From Nilaparvata lugens (lineage: Eukaryota > Arthropoda > Insecta > Hemiptera > Delphacidae): a DNA stretch of 64,000 nt. Below the pieces are notes generated by a model. The model saw only the letters and a list, made by a program, of their open reading frames with translations, did no database searches and was not told the DNA's origin. A program made the position numbers and the translations under genes. Below are positions 33,321 through 43,660 of this stretch, piece after piece. Each line of letters begins with the position of its first letter. Within the stretch, counting starts at the first letter, position 1. Location of the stretch: NCBI RefSeq assembly GCF_014356525.2, contig NC_052504.1, positions 60,375,637 to 60,439,636 of the forward strand, given 5' to 3'.

Positions 33321-35714
33321 TCAAACATCAATAATCATATCAGAATCCAAGAACTCTTGTATAGAATACATTGGTGTTTTCACTAACCAGTTGAAAAGTT
33401 TCATTTTAAATCTATCTGTAGACTCATTTATTAAGCTTAGAGGTAACTCATTGTACAGTTTCAGACCAATAATATTGTAGCTATTCATTGACTTTGAAAG
33501 CCTTTGGAATGGTATATACAGTCTATTCTTATTTCTTGTTGCATAAGAATGTATGGTATGTCTTGGAATTTTCTCTACCTTTGTTTTTACATGTATTAGA
33601 GCAGTGTATATATAAAGATTTATGATTGTCAAGATTCTCAACTTAATAAACAAAGGTCTACAATGCTCAGTACTATTACGCGCATCTGCTAATATCCTGA
33701 TGGCTTTTTTCTGAAGTAAAAGTACACTGCTAACATGGCTACAATTACCCAAAAAAAACATGCCATATAAAATAATACTTTGAAAAAATGCAAAATAGGC
33801 TGACCTTACATAGCTATCAGGTACATAATTTTTTAATTGCTTCAACAAATAAATAACCCTAGACAATTTACTATTTACATACTCAATATGTGGCTTCCAT
33901 ATTAATTTTTTGTCAATATATATACCTAGAAACTTGACATTATTTACACTATTATCTGTTGGAATCTCTCTTAAGCTAAAAATCATTTGTTGAGTTTTAT
34001 TATTATTCAATAGGAAACCATTTGCCCTGAACCATATGCTTGCTTGGTTTAAAGTATGTTCCATCATAAAAGTGAGTTTTTGAAAATCTGAGTCTGAATT
34101 GAAAAAAGTGGTATCATCTGCATAAAGCATTGACTGAGATGTCACTGATAATGGAAGATCATTTATCATCAGGGTGAACAGTACAGGTCCAAGGATAGAG
34201 CCCTGATGAACACCAAACTTGATCATTTTTACCTTAGATTTAGTATGACCTACATAGACTATTTGCTTACAGTCAAATAAGTATGACCCAATTAACATGA
34301 GGCTTACACTGTTCATACCGTAGAGACCAAGTTTATTCAGCAGGATTGTGTGGTCAACACAATCGAATGCCTTGCTGAGGTCACAAAAGGTAGCCTGAGC
34401 AAATTGACCTGTTTCAAAAGCATCCAACACTTTTTTAATCAGAGCATCTATTGCAGATGCGGTAGATCTACCTTTTATAAAACCAAACTGAGCTTCACTT
34501 AAAATGTGCTGTTCACTTAGGTAATTTGAGATCTGGATTTTTATTACTGACTCAAAGATCTTTGAAAATATAGGAACTAATGAAATGGGGCGAAAACTAG
34601 ATGGACAATCTTTTGGTCCCTTTTTATAAACTGGTACTACTCTTGATAATTTGAGTATAGATGGAAACACTCCTTCCGTTATACAACTATTGATGCAGTA
34701 AGTTAGAGGTTCAACAATGCAGTCTATGACCTTTTTAATTATATTGCTGGATAAATTGTAGATGTCTACACTGTCAGATGACTTAAAGCTATTAACTATA
34801 TCTAATATAATGTTAGGAGTTACTTCAGAAAAACCAAAGGCAGGCCTCCTTGCTGTAGTGCAACTTTCAATAAGTTGGGCAGCAGTAGTGATTGGCTGAG
34901 CAATTTTATCATGCACTTCTTCAACTGATTTTACAAAGAATTCATTAAAAGCATCTGGAGGAATACCCATACTAACATTACGACTCTCTATTTTAACTTG
35001 ATTGATCATTTTCCAGGCTGATTTACATCTATTACTGGAGAGCTCAATCTGAGTTGAGTTGTACTGTTTCTTGGCTGTATTTATAGCATTCTTATACTCA
35101 GTCCTAGCATTACAATATGCTAATCTAGATAAGTTTGTCTTGTCTCTTATATATAAGTGATGATACAATAACAATTTGTTTTTCATTTCTAACAACTGAG
35201 GTGTATACCAGGTGGAAGGTTTCCTCCTCACTTTGGCTTCAGGAGAGTTAGTTGTGACTCTAACAATTTTCTGTGGTGTGCACAAATCAAAATAATACAA
35301 AAATATTTCCATAAAACGGTTAAAAATAGCTTCACCACCCACTTGGTTAGATAATTTGGCTACCCAATCTATATTTGATAGTGCAGATCTAAAATTTTGC
35401 ATCTTCTCAACAGTTACAGGTCTAGTAGAAACCATCTTTGTCCTGACACTGCCATCCCCTTGGGCCAAATTCAATAGGCTCAGAAAAACACAATCATGGT
35501 CAGACAAATGGAATGCTTTTACATCTGTGTTGATATATTGTATGCCTATGTTGGTAAATATATTGTCAAGGCAAGCAGATCCCCTAGTGGGCCTTAAATT
35601 TGTGCAATAAAAGTTGAACTGCCTTAATAGATTCTTCAACTCATGAACTGTTGCCTTATCTTGTAGTACATTAAACTCAGCATTAAGGTCACCTCCCAGC
35701 AATAATTTTTCCAC
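33321..35714 (-). pseudogene. LINE ORF2: endonuclease remnant plus reverse transcriptase
   Basis: A 797-codon open frame. It starts inside an apurinic-type endonuclease (GGDLNAEFN, RPTRGSACLDNIF, LSDHDCVFLSLL), so the first 100-150 residues of that domain are missing. The reverse transcriptase domain is complete by motif: FRPISLVPIFSKIFE, QFGFIKGRSTASAI, FCDLSKAFDCVDH (motif A), GVHQGSILGPVLF and the catalytic MLYADDT (motif C). The C-terminal domain ends with YATRNKNRLYIPF, 'GLKLYNELP' and 'FLDSDMIIDV'. It has no internal stop, which suggests a younger insertion than the Polinton itself. It cannot transpose on its own without the endonuclease N-terminus. Confidence 0.9.
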
Positions 35715-36924
35715 CTGGTTTGCTTATGTTTTTCAACTCATTGGTTTTACGTACTTCCACATTTACACATGACCACTGGGGTAGATCATAATGGTGTGGT
35801 ACGGAGAACATTAATATGTTAGTATGTTGCAGTTCCAAAAGTCTCTTTTTGAACGATCTAATAAAATTATTTGATTCATTTGATGCTACGTCATTAGTTC
35901 CAGCAATAAGAGCCACTAGATCTTTCTCACACATATCAGAACACATACTATTGCACTCCTCCATCACTGCATCAAACTTGGCACCCGGCTTCATCATATT
36001 TAGAAAGTCATGATCACTCTCTGAAGAGACACCCTTGGCAACCTGTCTTCCCTGACTATCCGAATAACACCTAATCTTCACTCGCTGTTTCATGTTATTA
36101 CTGTCAGTCTTATTCTTTTTATGTATGTCTCGTGAGTCATTATTATTTTATTGTAAGTCCTTTCCTTGCACCAGTTGTGTATTATTACTTTTTAAATTTG
36201 CCCACTGGAGTCGGTCCTCACTTTGTTGCTGCGTCAAAACATCACATGATGCCAAATTCACTAGCACCTTGTATTTATTCTTCCATCGGTTGGCTTCATC
36301 TCTGGACATTTCTATTTCACTCTGTAAGACACGGTTGTCAACCTCCAAGGTTTCCACAGTAATGGCCATAGATTTAAGTTGATCTTTGATAGCCAGATGT
36401 TCATTCTTAAAATTAAGCGCCATTGAACTGGACTCAGCTTTTTGAGATTTCACTTGATTCTCGAGTATTTCAATTTGCATCTTCAATTCTTGTGAGAAGG
36501 CAATTAAATCATCTCATTGCTGAAGAAGCTTGACTGTAGACATACTATCTGAAGAATCAGTTGAGACAGTCCTTGTGGTCGGCATATTTACACCCATATC
36601 ACAAGTCATAGATGATGAAAGTGAACTTCTGTTATTTCTAGGAGTTTTTGGAGATTTTGAAATAAATTCTGAAGCTAATTTACTCTTTGAATTGTCACTC
36701 GCAGGATCCAAATCTGGAGCCGGATGATTGTGCTGTCTGATTGTATCTTATACTTTATTTATGCCTGAATTTGTCTTCAAATTTACCGGACAGCCAATGC
36801 TGAGACATCTCCACGAGATTCTACCATCAACCATAATGCGATCCCTTTTGAAATTAAATCCATCAACCTCAATAGCAACATTCCCTCTCGTCCTTGCTGT
36901 AAATTTTCTTATTAAAGGAGTCAT
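35689..36924 (-). pseudogene. LINE ORF1: FLYWCH finger, coiled coil, SGNH hydrolase
   Basis: From an ATG at 36924, the frame gives a FLYWCH-like zinc-binding module (FNFKRDRIMVDGRISWRC then IGCPVNL and QHNHPAPD, that is W-x-C, C and H-N-H). A Ser-rich linker follows, then a coiled coil with Leu/Ile heptads (MKMQIEILENQVKSQKAESS onward). Last is an SGNH/GDSL-type hydrolase domain (CYSDSQGRQVA block I, LVALIAGTNDVA block III, 'FSVPHHYDLP'). Stops interrupt it at 36748-36750, near 36514 and near 36148. The SGNH part is open from 36093. Esterase-like ORF1 proteins are known in CR1-group LINEs. The FLYWCH addition is what I see here. Confidence 0.75.
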
Positions 36925-37024
36925 AATTAAAGCTCAGTTCAAAACATTTCGAGCTCAGTTCAGCGCGGCGTCACTCAGTTCAAGTAATATAAAGATGAAG
37001 TCAGTTTTCACTGGGAATTAGAGA

Positions 37025-37739
37025 TTCATAAGGGAAAAGGATAAGGAAGCGTCTTGAGGGCAATCAAAACAAAAGCGGAGAAGGAAGCCCTGAGTCAGGA
37101 TATGATTGTGCGAATATAGGTGGTAATAGAACAAAGTCTTCTTGATTTAAACTACATGCTTTTGAAGTACTATGGCTACGAGTAAACAAACAACAAGTTG
37201 AACAGCTGTGAAGCGCTCGGTCTATTGACAGATAGTGATAACACTTTCTCTCTCTTACCGTTATCAGCTAATCGACGTCACAATTCAATAGGCCTACTGG
37301 CTCTAGCAGACGACAGATAGATTCAGTATGGTAGTTGTTTATTGTTATTAGCAATCGCAGGAAAAAACCGGCAGTCAGAAATGGCCGAAAATATGTCAAG
37401 ACTGTGTAAACAGTTCGTAAGCTTCACTTGAATACCAGTATCCATACTTACAGTTAACCTCACGTGGATATTATCAGCAGGTACACCAAAACTTTATAAT
37501 TCACATAGAACCAACCAGTTACTAATTCTTTAACTTCTACCACTTATAAATTCATGAAAATACAGAGTAACAAATTTGAGCAATAACAACGTAGCCCACT
37601 GCTACCAACCTCTCAGTAGATAAAGTTAGTAGGGAGAGTGGTGATGAAGAAGAAGAAGAAGATGAAGAAGATAGAAACATAATATGATATAGAGTTGTGA
37701 AACATACCTTTGAATTTTGTTAATGAAGAACAATATGTG

Positions 37740-37788
<49 letters not shown>

Positions 37789-37975
37789 TTAGGGGGTGTT
37801 GTTTTGACTACTACTCACGCCTGTGTTGCCATTATTAAAATAATTGTAGGTTGTTGTCGATATAGTCGCCGCCGCCCTGCAACCCACTCTGCCACCACCA
37901 CCACCACGCACCCCTCAGCTTAGACAATATTCTATAAAATAGGATAATACTTTGCACTTGCCCACAACTCTCTCA
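37025..37975. other. No gene; CA microsatellite at 37741-37786
   Basis: Possible LINE 5' UTR or Polinton non-coding DNA up to about 37.7 kb. Then comes a (CA)n run, a CCGCCGCC/CCACCACCACC stretch and the start of the minisatellite. Confidence 0.5.
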
Positions 37976-38808
37976 TACATAGAGTATGATGCAAGTTGAG
38001 AGTTTAATTCTGAATTATGTTCTGATACATAGAGTATGATGCAAGTTGAGAGTTTAATTCTGAATTATGTTCTGATACATAGAGTATGATGCAAGTTGAC
38101 AGTTTAATTCTGAATACAATGTTCTGATACATAGAGTATGATGCAAGTTGAGAGTTTAATTCTGAATTATGTTCTGATACATAGAGTATGATGCAAGTTG
38201 AGAGTTTAATTCTGAATTATGTTCTGATACATAGAGTATGATGCAAGTTGACAGTTTAATTCTGAATACAATGTTCTGATACATAGAGTATGATGCAAGT
38301 TGAGAGTTTAATTCTGAATTATGTTCTGATACATAGAGTTAGAGAAAATTTGAGTTGAATTCTGAAGTAGGTGGTTTGAGACTGTCAATTAAATTTGAAA
38401 GTGTTTAGATCAAGGTTCTAATACATAGAGTATGATGCAAGTTGAGAGTTTAATTCTGAATTATGTTCTGATACATAGAGTATGATGCAAGTTGACAGTT
38501 TAATTCTGAATTATGTTCTGATACATAGAGTTAGAGAAAATTTGAGTTGAATTCTGAAGTAGATGGTTTGAGACTGTCAATTAAATTTGAAAGTGTTTAG
38601 ATCAAGGTTCTAATACATAGAGTATGATGCAAGTTGACAGTTTAATTCCGAATTAGGTTCTGATACATAGAGTATGATGCAAGTTGAGAGTTTAATTCTG
38701 AATACAATGTTCTGATACATAGAGTTAGAGACTGCATGCTTCAAATATTGAAGTTTTGAGATGAATTCTGAACTAGGTTCTGATACATAGAGTTGGTGGT
38801 TGTATTCC
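37976..38808. repeat. 50-bp minisatellite inside Polinton
   Basis: About 16 units of TACATAGAGTATGATGCAAG + TTGAGAGTTTAATTCTGAAT + TATGTTCTGA, with variant units (ACAATG insert of 2 bp; TTGACAG; a longer higher-order segment with GTTAGAGAAAATTTGAG and GTGTTTAGATCAAGGTTC that occurs twice). Apparent translations are repeat artefacts. Confidence 0.95.
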
Positions 38809-38857
38809 ATTCTAACCTAAAAACGTATAAGTCTTTGCCATAGAATTAGGCTGTCCC

Positions 38858-39483
38858 CACAGTATGTTTGACATTGATAGTGATGAAGGTGTGTATGTCG
38901 TTTTCAGACATGAGCAGCAGCGGTACTGATAATCAGGAGCACCCATCTCACCTTCCCCCCTATAATGAAATAGATCCCAGACCCTATTTACATTCCCCAC
39001 CCCCACCATACAGCTCCCGACCATCATCCCCTAGAACATTTCAAATAAACATCAATGATCCTCCATCCCCGACACACCCAAGCATCCAACCCTCAATCCT
39101 TGATATTGACACTGATTCACCACCTTCATCCCCCACATTTGAAAGTAGCAGACCTTGATCCTCAACCCCAGCCCAATCCCCAGCCCCTGACAGCAGCTAT
39201 GTAGAGAGGAGGATGATGACATTTTTAAGGAGCAATGTCCACATCCGGAGATGACTCAACATACAGAACATGAGCTTACAAGTTGATGACAATGATTACA
39301 GTGATGAAGAGCCAGATCATCATCATCATCTCGTGAGTGTATGTTCTGTATGCAGATAACTCCTGTCTACTCTTGCCCTGCATGCACCTAGCATGCAAAA
39401 TATGCATGCTAGGAACAAGAAAATGCAGGTATTGCCGCAGAGGGATTGATGGCTGGCTTAACATCAGGCAATCTCATTATTAG
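38858..39483 (+). pseudogene. PPxY / RING-finger gene on opposite strand of Polinton
   Basis: Plus-strand coding traces run opposite to all other Polinton genes. The ATG at 38910 opens a Pro/Ser-rich frame with two PPxY motifs (HLPPYNEI, PPPPYSSR) and short acidic stretches (DIDTDS). After a stop at 39156-39158 the frame continues with an acidic segment (EEDDDIFKEQCPHPEM). The C-terminus at 39342-39483 reads CSVC, then (after a one-base shift) DNSCLLLPCMHLACKICM, GTRKCRYCRRGID and a TAG. The Cys/His spacing C-x2-C-x10-C-x-H-x2-C-x2-C-x6-C-x2-C is a RING-HC finger like that of IAP-type ubiquitin ligases. An alternative upstream ATG at 38858 ends at a possible TTTTCAG acceptor (38901-38907). 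RING E3 activity and NEDD4-family binding by PPxY are family knowledge, not shown here. Confidence 0.7.
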
Positions 39484-39498
39484 CTTCCAATTCCTACC

Positions 39499-39575
39499 GA
39501 ACCTAGCCTAGCCTAACCAAACCAAGCCTAATCCAACCTAACCTTTTCTAACCAAACCTAACCAAGTCAACTTCT
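39499..39575. repeat. Degenerate CCTAA (telomere-like) repeats
   Basis: A run of CCTAGCCTAGCCTAACC, CCTAATCCAACCTAACC and AACCTAACC phrases resembles the insect telomere repeat TTAGG in reverse, but units are irregular. The rest of 39576-40007 is AT-rich with poly-T and CTT runs and no gene. Confidence 0.6.
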
Positions 39576-40007
39576 ATCTACTCTTTGACCCAGTCTCAAC
39601 AGAATAAAGAGATTTTCCATCACCATCATAATCATCATGTAATTAAACTAATATACCAATATTATAATCTCACTTTATATAAATACACACACTCTCTCTA
39701 CACCTCATTCTACTCACCTACTACTATAACTACTTTCATTCACTGAATAGCTGGTTTGATAAATAAAAAGAAAATTAGATTTGGCTTTATAGCCTTTTTG
39801 GTTTTATTAGCAACACAAAGTTACACAATTTTTCTTTTTTTTCTTTTTTTAATCACATAGTTTGTGTTTTTCAATCTTTCTCAAATCACATTATATTAAA
39901 TTTATATAATCTCAAAGTTCTCTTATTTTAACAATCTTCTTCTTCTTCTTTATTACTGTTTTTCTTCTTCTTTGATCATGTCAATTAGACTGGTTGAACT
40001 GTTCCGG

Positions 40008-41207
40008 TCATGTTCCGGTCAAGGGTCGATACTCCTTAATTACATTGTAGATCATGAGACAATAGGCACATGTAGATTCTGGTATATTTTCATTTGCATC
40101 AAAATCAACTCTTATGTCCACACTCCCGGTTTTCAGTGTTTCTGTCTGTCATGAACAATCGAAAACAAATAACTGTAACTTTTGTAGAGCAGATTTCGTT
40201 AGTAGTGGAATTCTGGCATGTGTATCTCCATGATTATAGCTTCCATTGAATTGTGTGTACATGTTATAGATATGAGAATCATCCCCATTAATAGTTTCAT
40301 AGAGAAAGTAACATGTATTCAGATAAACACGTACATCTTTCATTTTACACTTGTCAAAATGTGATGCCTCATTCTTTGTTGCCTCACCACGTCTTGCAGT
40401 TTGCAACGCTACAACAATATACCTCGGTTTTTCCATTTGTGCAGTTTTCACGTTCCAAGAATGGTTTGTGCTTGATGGTACAGACAGGTATTCATAAAGT
40501 TCCCAATGCCTGAATGGCATTTGTATAGGTGTATCATCTCTAACCATTTTCAATAGAGAAAGTTTTGCTTCATCAGAAACCTCAATGTACAGTATCCTCC
40601 ACTCTAGGCATTCAATGCTAATTTTACCTTCAGTATTAAGACAATCGATATTGTTGGCAGCTTGCCTCAACACTAATTCTTGTTTGACATTCAGCATAAC
40701 ACGTCTATAGTCTTCCACAAATCCCAACAGATAGTGTAGTGGTACATCGAGAATATTTGTGCTTGTTCCATTCACCAAAAATGAATTAAAACTGTTGGTA
40801 GAATCATAAAGGTAGCTGGCAATCTCCATTTTCTCCTGTTCATCTTTTTCAAAAGTGACGGCATTTTTCAAAAGTGTAGTTATGCCTGGACTTCGAGTAC
40901 TATCAACCTCAGTTCCATTAATCTTGTAGCAAATTTCCGAAAATAGAAAAGCGAAAAATCCGGGTACACATGGTGCTGTATTTATTGCTTCACCATCTGT
41001 CGTGGTAACTGTAAATTCTAAATATAGATAACTTTCCAATGGAAGAGTGTAAATATCCTGCTGCTGAATCGATAATCTCACGTCATCGTTCGCTGCAAAA
41101 CTTCTATAGTAGGGTGCATGAGTGTGAAAATCATAAGAGGTAATGCTATTGTCTGAAAACGGCCCGCTTCTCCTTACATCCAAAATTGACATCTTATTCT
41201 TCTTCAC
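40008..41207 (-). pseudogene. Polinton major capsid protein (double jelly roll)
   Basis: The frame starts at 41207 (MKKNKMSILDVRRSGPFSDN) and carries the N-terminal Polinton capsid signature: a strand ending in 'FHTHAPYYRSF', then NDDVRLSIQQQDIYTLPLES with YLYLEFTV, 'FLFSEICYKINGTEVD' and 'SPGITTLLKN'. It is open for 352 codons to a TGA at 40149-40151 in a late, normally conserved position (QLFVFDCS then stop). In-frame coding resumes at once with 'KTGSVDIRVDFDANENIPES' and 'CAYCLMIYN' and reaches a natural-looking stop at 40008. The break fits a single C-to-T change (inference). The family protein forms the icosahedral hexon-like capsomers. Confidence 0.9.
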
Positions 41208-41429
41208 TTCGTCCTTTTTGTACTAATTATGTGTAGTCCTCTGTTTAGTAGATAATTAATACTTTTAGATGTTAGCTCTGCAGTGTCTGGCAGACCAATG
41301 ACGTTTTTGTTAGTTGATCCTGTATTATTAATATTTGTCAAACCAATATTCAAGTGGAATCTTCTTTTTCTCTTCCTCATCTGATACCAAGTTTATCAAA
41401 CAATAGTACCATTGTTATTGCTGTTTTCT

Positions 41430-42376
41430 CAGATGAAGAGTAATATTGATTTGTTCGTTACAAAAATTAACTAGACGTCCATGTTCATCTACAATTTGCA
41501 ATGTGATAGAACTTATGTGTTTGCTGTCCACAGGCAAATAGACTATAGTGTTTGCAATGATGGCTATTTTATAGCCTGGATCAAAATCGGATAAAAATCG
41601 TAGAGAACATGGTCATGTACACTGTTTGTGAATGAACCATGAACTATATCATACAGTACACGTACAACATTAGGTCTATCCAATTTTAACACTCTGTCAC
41701 TCTTTGCTTCTATATTAGGCTTTATAATTCTAGTACTTTTAACTCCCAACAGTTTACCTATTGAGTCGTCCGACGAAAATCTTAATTGACAATCACATTT
41801 GAAAGAACATTTCATTGTGGATGTGTCCAGTGCAAGCTGGAATTTAACACCATGCTCTTTCAATCTAGACTCTAATAAATATTTTATTGTTTGCAATTCG
41901 AAACTGTCTTCTGGAAGAAATATACTTTGCCATTGTTTTCCTGTGCTGCTCTCATCTTGTTGTTTATCTCCTTTATTCTTAATCACCTTCACTTCCACCT
42001 CCTTATTTTTCTCCTCCTTTTTTTCTCCCCCCTCACCACCACCACCACCACCTATGGATGGTGATGTTTTTGAAGGTAGATTCCATAGTTAATAACTATC
42101 CACCATGCCAATACCGAGAATTTCATCATGTGTAAGTTCTAATCGATCAGTAGTAGTAGTACTACTACTAATATCCCTTTTCTGTTTTTGCTTATTTGTC
42201 AAAAATTCCAACCTATTGTTATAACCAATTTCAACATTTGGTATTGAGTTATTGCATTTAAAACTGAGCAATCCCAGCTCCCAACCTCCACCACCACCCC
42301 CACCCTCATCTCTAGTATCTATTGGTGGATAAAACTCGCTTATTAATATTGATTGGTTTCCACCAAAACATAGCAT
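41430..42376 (-). pseudogene. Polinton minor capsid (penton-like) protein
   Basis: It begins at 42376 with MLCFGGNQSILISEFYPPID, a Gly-rich insert, and 'ELGLLSFKCNNSIPNVEIGY', the usual opening of Polinton minor capsid proteins. After a stop near 42089 a low-complexity Gly/Lys/Glu stretch leads to FLPEDSFELQTIKYLLESRL and 'QLRFSSDDSIGKLLGVKSTR'. A frame change near 41580 is followed by PGYKIAIIANTIVYLPVDSK and an 'SITLQIVDEHGRLVNF' end. It sits just upstream of the major capsid gene on the same strand, as is normal. It has at least one stop and one frameshift. Single-jelly-roll penton role is family knowledge. Confidence 0.8.
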
Positions 42377-42585
42377 CTTGCTATCTCAAAGTTAACTTAA
42401 TGACAAACACCTGTTAATGCATTGTGTTTTATATTCTAGATTGCAGAAAAAAATCAATAGTGAGTGAGGATAGTCTCTCTCTCTCTTATTCTAAAGAATA
42501 GGTAAGTTCTACAACTGAGAAAATAGGTTAAACACACACACCAGACTTTTTTTTATTCATTTTTAAACTTTACATAAAATTGTGA

Positions 42586-43660
42586 TTACAAGAAATGAGT
42601 GCCATATATTTCATCTACAAGAAATTTCAAACATAAGTGTCCATAAATGTGAGAGTAAACATTCTCTTGTTTACATTCAAAATTTTATTCTATTGTTGTG
42701 GCCGGTGTTTGACCACGACACATATAGTCTATAAACTCCTGTGGTGGTCTAAGATTGCCAAAAGCGTCAAAGTAGTGAACAACATTGTCCTTCTTCACAT
42801 AGCACACCCAATGTGTTCCTTGTCTACCTAATATATCAAGATTTATTCACCCGCACTCTTGAATTAGTGGACCATAAGGAGGAAATGTATTACACATAAA
42901 GACACCATGAAAATTTTTCAATTGTAAAATACAAGCATACTTGTAGAGATCAGCTTCGCTAAGTGCTCTATCTGGTAAGGCTATTATTGAAGTATTTAAT
43001 GCTGATGACAAGTTTTTTTTCTTCCATCTCCTTTCCTTCTGCTGCTCCCTCTTCCTCTCACCATGTATGGCTGTAACTGCAGTTGACGTCTCAAATAGAT
43101 TCCTTGACCTGACACTACCCTCCTCTTCCTCCCACTCATCCTCTTCCTCATCGAACTGTGTAGACTTGCTGTTGTTGGTCTGTTTGTCTTTCTTCTCCTC
43201 CTCCTCACTCTTTGATTTCTTGTGCTGCCGCCTCCCCCTCCAAAAGTTGATTTTGCTTTCATTATATTGGTTACAGCTAATGCCGCAGCTTTTTCCAATA
43301 GACCTGCATCTGAAGATGTTACTCTGCTCCAAGCATGCTCTGCCAACTCTCTATCAGCTACCGCTCTGCTTGCTGTATCACTGTTTGTTGCATACACAAT
43401 ATCGTGTTTCTTGCAAGCTTTGTCCAATTTATTTACACTTGGGTCGTTTCTTGCTAATCTTTTAGCTAATTTTGTCCCTGGTCCGCCTACAAAATTAAAA
43501 AAAACATATTGCTATAATTATTATATCTAGATTTTTTTCGACTCCAGCTTATCTTACACTTTACTGTATACTTTTTCTTTGAAAATAATTTAATTTTTCT
43601 ACCTGGTATTTGGAGTTCCAGTGGTAGTAAATCGATAGATTAATTTATAACACTTCCAAC
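42586..43660 (-). pseudogene. Phospholipase A2-like domain plus adenain-like protease, spliced gene
   Basis: Exon 1 (ending 43603, LLPLELQIP) joins exon 2 (from 43486) across a 116-bp GT-AG intron with a poly-T acceptor. The phase-1 junction gives GGPGTKLAKRLARNDPSVNK, then the PLA2-like active-site region DKACKKHDIVYA (Cys and His-Asp). A frame change near 43220 leads into acidic and basic low-complexity sequence, then IIALPDRALSEADLYKYACI and, past a TGA at 42847-42849, a cysteine protease of the adenain/Ulp1 type: GRQGTHWVCYVKKDN (catalytic His) and 'VHYFDAFGNLRPP' (Asp). The last block reads HIYGHLCLKFL, with Tyr where the catalytic Cys is expected. A stop also lies near 42698. Both domains lie in one continuous gene-like region. 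The start codon of exon 1 is not clear. Confidence 0.8.

Larger units (their letters stand above)
33048..36924 (-). mobile_element. Jockey/CR1-group LINE inserted in Polinton
   Basis: A LINE with ORF1 (36924-35689) and ORF2 (35714-33321) and a 3' end of AATAAA(T)-type repeats (minus-strand TTTATTGATTTATTTATTTA at 33048-33075). The ORFs run together because the start of the endonuclease is deleted. The 5' boundary is not determined and may extend to about 37.6 kb. Confidence 0.85.

Noticed and set aside
37976..38808. Regular direct repeats resembling a CRISPR array
   Set aside because: Units are contiguous with no unique spacers, the genome is eukaryotic and no cas genes are present; it is a minisatellite.
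42002..42090. Poly-Pro/Ser frames opposite the minor capsid gene
   Set aside because: Shadow of the Gly-rich linker on the other strand.
43067..43465. Plus-strand 132-codon Leu/Ser-rich frame
   Set aside because: Shadow of the PLA2/protease gene and its acidic low-complexity tract.
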